The notes under the pieces were generated by a model. The model was not told the DNA's origin. It ran no database searches and saw only the letters and a list, made by a program, of their open reading frames with translations. Source: Saprospiraceae bacterium (GTDB lineage: Bacteria; Bacteroidota; Bacteroidia; Chitinophagales; Saprospiraceae). Taken from it: a stretch of 12,107 nucleotides of DNA. Both the position numbers and the translations under genes were made by a program. The stretch spans positions 1-12,107 of the forward strand of contig JABDPK010000101.1 of assembly GCA_013042795.1 (NCBI GenBank). The letters run 5' to 3'. Shown one piece after another: positions 7,023 to 12,107 of the stretch; position 1 is the stretch's first letter, and each line of letters begins with the position of its first letter.

Positions 7023-7511
7023 TTGGACAAACTTAAAGAAAAGATAACAGCAATTGCTGAAGAAAGATTTAAAGAAACCGATCTGAGCGATTGTTTTCTT
7101 GTCGACATTTGTCAGAATGGAAGTAAACTGGAAGTTTTTATCGACTCAGATGAAGGTGTACGATTTTGGCAATGCCAGAAACTGAGTAGGTCGATTGAAG
7201 CATACCTGGATGAGTCTGGAATTATCGGGCCAAAATATACACTTGAAGTATCTTCACCCGGTATTGGCAGGCCTTTAAAATTTATAAGACAATATGTAAA
7301 AAATATTGGCAGGCAGGTCAAAGTTTCATTAATCGACGGTTCTGCGATGGAAGGTGAGTTAACTGAAGTCGGTGAAGACAAAATTACCATCCTGAAATCT
7401 CAAAAATCCGGTAAGAAGTCCAAAGCCAAAGGAAAAGTGGAAAAAGAGGCAATTGAATTGAAATTGGCCGATATTGAAGAAACAAAAATTTTAATAACAT
7501 TTTCAAAGTAA
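7023..7511 (+). CDS. rimP: Ribosome maturation factor RimP
   Basis: RimP (YhbC/DUF150) assists late 30S subunit assembly. The 162-residue product has the N-terminal alpha/beta domain with CFLVDI (24-29), VFIDSDEGV (38-46), the C..LSR.IE helix (51-59) and the diagnostic LEVSSPGIGRPL (74-85), then the C-terminal SH3-like barrel (about 90-160), with a Lys-rich insertion at about 125-140 (SQKSGKKSKAKGKVEKE). I chose the TTG at 7023-7025 (MDKLKEKI...). The frame is open further upstream to a TTG at 6957, but that codon precedes the promoter's -7 box, and the intervening residues would be encoded by the leader hairpin. No in-frame ATG lies near the N-terminus. nusA follows after 3 nt. Confidence 0.92.
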   Translation: MDKLKEKITAIAEERFKETDLSDCFLVDICQNGSKLEVFIDSDEGVRFWQCQKLSRSIEAYLDESGIIGPKYTLEVSSPGIGRPLKFIRQYVKNIGRQVKVSLIDGSAMEGELTEVGEDKITILKSQKSGKKSKAKGKVEKEAIELKLADIEETKILITFSK

Positions 7512-7514
7512 AAA

Positions 7515-8753
7515 ATGAATCTCGTAGAGTCATTTGCGGAATTTAAGGCTGGAAAAAACATCGACAGACCTACAATGGTTAGGGTCCTGGAAGATGTATT
7601 CAGAACACTTATAAAAAAGAAATATGGTTCCGACGATAATTTTGATGTTATCGTAAACACGCAAAACGGGGACCTTGAAATGTGGAGAGTCCGGGAGATC
7701 GTACCTGATGGCGAAGTAACAGATGAAATGAGTCAAATTTCAGTATCTGAAGCTTTATCCATTGATGAGGATTACGAAGTCGGGGAAGAATGCTATGAAC
7801 AACTAGGATTGGAAGATTTTGGTCGACGTGCCATTCTTGCAGCCAGGCAGACTCTCATCTCAAGGATCATGGAACTGGAAAAAGATGAGATTTTCAAACG
7901 GTATTCTGACAGGGTTGGTGAAATAGTATTGGGAGAAGTGGCGCAGGTACTAAAACGAGAATTCCTCATCATTGACGATGCGACGGGCAGTGAATTGATC
8001 CTTCCACGTGGAGAAATGATCAAGGGAGACTTCCTCAGAAAGGGAGATATTGTAAAAGGAGTGATCAAGAGGGTGGATATGAAAAACAACAATCCTGTTG
8101 TAATAATGTCCAGGACGGACAGCAGGTTCCTTGAAAAATTAATGGAACAGGAAGTGCCTGAAATTGAAGATGGATTGATAACAATTAAAAAGATTGTTCG
8201 TATACCTGGTGAAAGAGCAAAAGTTGCAGTTGAATCATATGATGACAGAATTGATCCGGTAGGAGCCTGTGTAGGAATGAAAGGATCAAGAATCCATGGC
8301 ATTGTCCGGGAACTTAAAAACGAGAACATCGATATCGTCAATTTCACTAACAATTTGACGCTATTCATTCAAAGGTCACTAACACCTGCGAAGGTTTCCA
8401 ATATTGATTTAAATACAGAAAAGAATACTGCGGCTGTGTTTCTAAAACCTGATCAGGTATCTTTGGCTATTGGAAAAGGAGGATCAAATATAAAACTTGC
8501 CAGCAGGCTTACAGGATTTGAAATTGATGTTTATCGTGAAGATGATGAACCAGGCCTTGAAGATGTCGATCTGGATGAATTTTCAGATGAAATCGAAGAG
8601 TGGGTTATTGATGCCCTCAAGGGAATTGGTTGTGACACTGCAAGAAGTGTACTTGATTTGAGTAAAGAAGAATTATTAAGAAGAACAGACCTTGAAGAAG
8701 AGACAATTGATAATGTGATGGGCGTTCTTGAATCAGAATTTGAAGACGATTAG
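7515..8753 (+). CDS. nusA: Transcription termination/antitermination factor NusA
   Basis: Binds RNA polymerase and nascent RNA, promoting pausing and intrinsic termination and taking part in rRNA antitermination. The 412 residues divide into the polymerase-binding N-domain (about 1-128), the S1 domain (about 134-200), KH1 (about 230-285; DPVGACVGMKGSRIHGIVREL), KH2 (about 302-345; VSLAIGKGGSNIKLASRLTG) and a short acidic C-terminal helix-hairpin-helix-like segment (about 352-412) in place of the longer AR1-AR2 repeats of E. coli. The ATG follows the rimP TAA by 3 A residues with no SD, consistent with coupled translation. The product could regulate its own operon through the hairpin in the rimP leader. 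Confidence 0.97.
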   Translation: MNLVESFAEFKAGKNIDRPTMVRVLEDVFRTLIKKKYGSDDNFDVIVNTQNGDLEMWRVREIVPDGEVTDEMSQISVSEALSIDEDYEVGEECYEQLGLEDFGRRAILAARQTLISRIMELEKDEIFKRYSDRVGEIVLGEVAQVLKREFLIIDDATGSELILPRGEMIKGDFLRKGDIVKGVIKRVDMKNNNPVVIMSRTDSRFLEKLMEQEVPEIEDGLITIKKIVRIPGERAKVAVESYDDRIDPVGACVGMKGSRIHGIVRELKNENIDIVNFTNNLTLFIQRSLTPAKVSNIDLNTEKNTAAVFLKPDQVSLAIGKGGSNIKLASRLTGFEIDVYREDDEPGLEDVDLDEFSDEIEEWVIDALKGIGCDTARSVLDLSKEELLRRTDLEEETIDNVMGVLESEFEDD

Positions 8754-8780
8754 TCTTCCTTAAAATGTTTATAATTATAC

Positions 8781-11540
8781 ATGTCGAAGCGCCTTGTTAA
8801 AATAGCGAAGGAATTAAATGTAGGAACCACAACGATTGTTGAGTTCCTGACCAATAATGGCTTTGAAATAGAAAACAAACCTACTTCAAAAGTCAGTGAA
8901 GACATGTATGAGGTTTTGTTAGAGGAATTTAGTAATTCAATTGCGGTAAAGGAGAAAGCGGATAAACTGGTAATTGGTTCTAGAAACCAGGAAGAAGAAG
9001 CTGAAATCAAAGCACGAAGCACAATCAAAGAAGCTGAAACAGCTGAAGTTCCTGAAGAAAAAGAAGCAGTTAAGGAAGAGGTTAAAGAAGTCGAAGAAGA
9101 AAAAGTCAAGGAAGAAAAAGAAGAGATCTTTGCTGTTGAAAAACCTAAAACAGGTCTTAAAGTTATAGGAAAGATTGAACTGGACAAACCAGAACCTAAA
9201 AAGAAGGTTGAAGAAAAGGTTGAAGAAAAGGTTGAAGAAGTTAAAGAAGAAAAGTTAGAAGAAGTTAAAGAAGAAAAATCGGAAGAAGTTTCAGAACCTG
9301 TATCAGATGATACACCACCGGACGAAAGTTCAGTTGAAGAAGAAAAAAAGGAAGAGGAAGTCGTGCGCATTGAAGCACCACAATTAAAAGGACTTAAAAT
9401 TCTTGGAAAGATAAGTCCTGAGCAATATGAAAAACCCAAGAAAAAGGAGGTAGAAAAACCTGCTGAGAAAAAAGCCCAGGCCGGAGGCCAAAGAAAAGAT
9501 GACGGAAAATCAAGGAGGAAAAGAAAGAGGAAGAAAGTCACAGCAGAATCGTACCTGAAAAGGGAAAAACGTGGGGGACGATCTAAAAAGGAGGAAGAAA
9601 TTAAAACGGTTTCTAAGAAAGAAATCGAAGAAAAGATTAAAGCCACAATGGCGAGGATCTCAGGAGGAGGTAAAAGCAAAAGACAAAAGATTCGTAGAGA
9701 TAGCAGGGTAGAAAAAAGAGAGAAGCAGGAGCTGATTGAAATGGAGAACGTAGAAACAACACTAAAGGTGACGGAGTTTATATCCGCATCCGAACTGGCT
9801 TCTCTTATGGATGTCACTGTTGCAGAAATCATCACGAAATGTATGAACCTGGGTGTCATCATTTCCATTAATCAAAGACTGGATGCAGAGATTATAGAAC
9901 TTGTAGCCAGCGAATTTGATCATGAAGTTGAATTTATATCTGTTGAAGACCAGGATGACACATTTGATATAGAGGAAGATGATGACCCTGCAGATCTTGA
10001 ACCAAGGGCTCCTATTGTGACAGTCATGGGACATGTGGACCACGGAAAAACATCACTTTTGGATTATATCAGAAGTGCCAATGTCGCAAGTGGAGAAGCA
10101 GGGGGTATCACCCAGCACGTTGGTGCCTATGAAGTTGAGTTGGGTAAGGGTAAGAACAAGAGTAAAATAACTTTCCTGGATACACCAGGTCACGAAGCAT
10201 TTACTGCAATGCGTGCCCGTGGTGCCAAAGTAACAGATATCGTGGTTGTTATTGTCGCTGCAGATGACAAAATAATGCCTCAGACAAAAGAAGCGATCAG
10301 TCATGCTCAAGCAGCTGGCGTGCCAATTGTTTTTGCTATAAATAAAATTGATAAAGAAGGTGCAGATCCAAACAGGATCAAACAGGAACTTTCTGAAATG
10401 AACATCCTGGTTGAAGACTGGGGAGGAAAATATCAATCACAGGACATATCTGCTAAAACAGGTGATAATGTAGACCTTCTTCTTGAGAAGATCCAGCTGG
10501 AAGCAGAGATTCTTGAACTTAAAGCTAATCCAGATAAAAATGCAGTCGGAACGATAATCGAAGCATCTCTTGATAAAGGAAGAGGTTATGTTACAAAAAT
10601 TCTTGTCCAGGCTGGTACTCTGAAAATTGGTGATGCAATGGTCGCTGGTGCTTATGCAGGTAAAATGAAAGCCATGTTCAATGACAAAGGAAAGAAAATC
10701 AAAAGCGCAGGTCCTTCGACCCCGGTTTTGATCCTTGGTTTGGACGGTGCACCTCAAGCCGGTGAAAAATTCAAAGTAACTGACAAAGAACAGGACGCGA
10801 AAAGTATTGCCTCCAAGCGTTCACAAATTGAAAGAGAACAAAGTAACAGGGCGAGCAAGAGAATCAGTCTCGATGAAATCGGAAGACGTCTTGCACTTGG
10901 TACTTTCAAAGAGTTGAACTTAATCGTTAAAGGAGATGTGGATGGTAGTATTGAAGCCCTTTCAGATTCCTTGATTAAATTGACCCAGGAAACCGTCCAG
11001 GTTAATGTCATTCACAAAGCAGTTGGTCAGATTGCTGAATCTGATGTTTTACTGGCTTCAGCTTCTGATGCAATCATAATCGGATTCCAGGTAAGACCTT
11101 CTGCAGGTGCCAGGAATCTCGCTGAAAAAGAAGGCGTTCAGATCAAGACCTATTCAATCATCTATGAAGCCATAGAAGAAATCAAACTGGCTATCGAAGG
11201 CATGCTTGATACGATCAAGGAAGAAAAAATCATGGGTAATATTGAAATCCGTGAAACATACAAGATCAGTAAAGTTGGAACGATTGCCGGATGTTATGTC
11301 ACTGAGGGTAAAGTAAGCAAGGATTCCAAAATCAGGCTAATCAGGGAAGGTATTGTTGTATATCCTACCAAAGCTGGTGTTGCTGCAGAACTCGGTTCTT
11401 TAAAACGATATAAGGATGATGTCAAAGAAGTAAGAGCTGGGATGGAGTGTGGACTGACGATTGCCAAATTTAATGATGTTAAGCCCGGAGACATCATTGA
11501 AGCTTACGAAATTATTGAAATCAAACGTAAACTCGAATAG
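8781..11540 (+). CDS. infB: Translation initiation factor IF-2
   Basis: GTPase that delivers initiator fMet-tRNA to the 30S subunit and promotes 50S joining. Domains in the 919 residues: a first IF2_N module (1-52; [20 protein letters not shown]); a long charged linker (about 55-315), first Glu/Lys-rich then Arg/Lys-rich, with two copies of a GLKxxGKI motif (125-132 and 204-211); a second IF2_N module (about 325-390); and the G domain with G1 GHVDHGKT (417-424), G2 GGITQHVG (441-448), G3 DTPGH (467-471), G4 NKID (521-524) and G5 SAK (557-559). Domains II, III and C2 (the fMet-tRNA site) follow from about 585 to the end. All GTPase motifs are intact. The ATG at 8781 lies 27 nt after nusA with no SD; an out-of-frame ATG at 8765 runs into a stop quickly and is ignored. 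Confidence 0.98.
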   Translation: MSKRLVKIAKELNVGTTTIVEFLTNNGFEIENKPTSKVSEDMYEVLLEEFSNSIAVKEKADKLVIGSRNQEEEAEIKARSTIKEAETAEVPEEKEAVKEEVKEVEEEKVKEEKEEIFAVEKPKTGLKVIGKIELDKPEPKKKVEEKVEEKVEEVKEEKLEEVKEEKSEEVSEPVSDDTPPDESSVEEEKKEEEVVRIEAPQLKGLKILGKISPEQYEKPKKKEVEKPAEKKAQAGGQRKDDGKSRRKRKRKKVTAESYLKREKRGGRSKKEEEIKTVSKKEIEEKIKATMARISGGGKSKRQKIRRDSRVEKREKQELIEMENVETTLKVTEFISASELASLMDVTVAEIITKCMNLGVIISINQRLDAEIIELVASEFDHEVEFISVEDQDDTFDIEEDDDPADLEPRAPIVTVMGHVDHGKTSLLDYIRSANVASGEAGGITQHVGAYEVELGKGKNKSKITFLDTPGHEAFTAMRARGAKVTDIVVVIVAADDKIMPQTKEAISHAQAAGVPIVFAINKIDKEGADPNRIKQELSEMNILVEDWGGKYQSQDISAKTGDNVDLLLEKIQLEAEILELKANPDKNAVGTIIEASLDKGRGYVTKILVQAGTLKIGDAMVAGAYAGKMKAMFNDKGKKIKSAGPSTPVLILGLDGAPQAGEKFKVTDKEQDAKSIASKRSQIEREQSNRASKRISLDEIGRRLALGTFKELNLIVKGDVDGSIEALSDSLIKLTQETVQVNVIHKAVGQIAESDVLLASASDAIIIGFQVRPSAGARNLAEKEGVQIKTYSIIYEAIEEIKLAIEGMLDTIKEEKIMGNIEIRETYKISKVGTIAGCYVTEGKVSKDSKIRLIREGIVVYPTKAGVAAELGSLKRYKDDVKEVRAGMECGLTIAKFNDVKPGDIIEAYEIIEIKRKLE
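9207..9295 (+). repeat. Short tandem repeats in the IF-2 linker
   Basis: The 12-mer GTTGAAGAAAAG occurs twice in tandem (9207-9218, 9219-9230), followed by a 9-nt partial copy. A 24-nt unit encoding EEVKEEKL / EEVKEEKS then appears twice with small changes. The result is a Val-Glu-Glu-Lys coiled-coil-like tract at residues about 143-170 of IF-2. Copy number probably drifts by slippage without harm because the linker is disordered. Confidence 0.7.
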
Positions 11541-11565
11541 AACCTGATCCAAAGGTTAAGTTATT

Positions 11566-12107
11566 TTGTTAACACAATTTTCCGAATTAAAAGAATTACT
11601 GGAAGCCAAAGTTAAGGAGGTCAACAATCCTGACTTTATTGAATCTGATCCAATACAGATTCCCAAATCCTACAAGCTTAAACAGGATATTGAAATCAGC
11701 GCATTCTGGGTCTCTATGCTTGCATGGGGTCAACGAAAAACAATCATCAATAAAACAAGACAACTGTTCTCTTTAATGGATAATGCCCCATTTGAATTTA
11801 TTGTCAATCACCAGGAGAAAGACAGGAAGCGATTCAGCGAATTTAAACATAGAACTTTTCAGTATACTGATACATTATATTTCCTTGAATTTTTACAATG
11901 GTATTATTCAAAATATGAAAGCCTGGAGGATGCATTTGCTGGCCACCAGGATATGAAATCGACACTAAGTATGTTTCATAACCAGTTTTTTCACCTGGAA
12001 AATGCACCATCAAGGACAAGAAAGCATGTTTCTACTCCAGCAAGGAATTCAAGTTGCAAAAGATTAAATATGTTTCTGCGATGGATGGTAAGATCTGATG
12101 GACATGG
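11566..12107 (+). CDS. TIGR02757 (DUF2400) family protein, 3' end cut by window
   Basis: A frame runs from a TTG at 11566 to the right edge (180 full codons), preceded by an in-frame TAA at 11557-11559, so the start must be the TTG (or the ATT at 11563). The translation begins MLTQFSELKELLEAK. It carries the landmarks I associate with TIGR02757/PF09674: FIESDPIQIP (24-33), the DIEIS helix followed by LAWGQRKTI (52-60), LMDNAPFEFIVNH (70-82), FKHRTF (93-98), YFLEFL, RTRKHVS (150-156) and KRLNMFLRWMVR (165-176). The family is widespread in Bacteroidota and uncharacterised; full-length members are about 250-260 residues, so roughly 75 are missing here. The RLNMFLRWMVR block recalls helix-hairpin-helix DNA glycosylase-like folds, but that is only an impression. 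With 25 nt after infB and no terminator, it is probably read from the rimP operon transcript. Confidence 0.85.
   Translation, partial: MLTQFSELKELLEAKVKEVNNPDFIESDPIQIPKSYKLKQDIEISAFWVSMLAWGQRKTIINKTRQLFSLMDNAPFEFIVNHQEKDRKRFSEFKHRTFQYTDTLYFLEFLQWYYSKYESLEDAFAGHQDMKSTLSMFHNQFFHLENAPSRTRKHVSTPARNSSCKRLNMFLRWMVRSDGH

Noticed and set aside
7793..8368. A 191-codon open frame antisense to nusA.
   Set aside because: It lies fully inside nusA on the opposite strand, and its low-complexity Ser/Ile/Leu composition is that of a shadow frame.
8750..9868. A 372-codon Ser/Phe-rich open frame antisense to the infB linker.
   Set aside because: It mirrors the Glu/Lys-rich (GAA/AAG) linker of infB, whose complement reads as Ser/Phe/Leu codons without stops. 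It has no recognisable domain and overlaps a certain gene.

Overview
The window looks like core chromosome of a Bacteroidota (Bacteroidetes) bacterium. Three signals support this: the promoter upstream of rimP matches the phylum's TTG-N20-TAnnTTTG form; Shine-Dalgarno sequences are mostly absent and TTG/GTG starts are frequent; and the proteins (TIGR02757-family protein, single-chain GlyRS, IF-2 with a long charged linker holding GLKxxGKI motifs, a DUF1566-type protein) are typical of the phylum. A saprospirian or similar marine lineage is only a guess. I see no mobile element, tRNA, rRNA, CRISPR array or phage gene.

Left part (1-6904): a plus-strand fragment of a DUF1566/Lcl-type protein enters from the left edge and ends exactly where the minus-strand recX ends. 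Five genes then run on the minus strand, in transcription order: purine nucleoside phosphorylase (6904-6089), uvrA (6001-3167), glyS (3065-1533), a YihX-like HAD phosphatase (1529-891) and recX (891-418). The last three form a tight cluster: glyS and the phosphatase are 3 nt apart and in the same frame, and the phosphatase stop overlaps the recX start by one base (TAATG). glyS and uvrA each have a candidate Bacteroidota -7 element just upstream.

Right part (6905-12107): from a divergent intergenic region of about 118 nt, a clear promoter drives rimP-nusA-infB on the plus strand. This is the conserved bacterial operon for 30S maturation, transcription elongation/termination and translation initiation. 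A TIGR02757 (DUF2400) gene follows 25 nt after infB and is cut by the right edge. The rimP leader carries a 10-bp hairpin with a U-tract directly after the predicted transcription start, which could be an attenuator controlled by NusA, itself a product of the operon.

Overall this is an ordinary housekeeping region. I did not find a convincing undescribed multi-gene system. The most testable points are the rimP leader hairpin, the in-frame glyS/HAD junction, the divergent purine nucleoside phosphorylase and the uncharacterised TIGR02757 gene.
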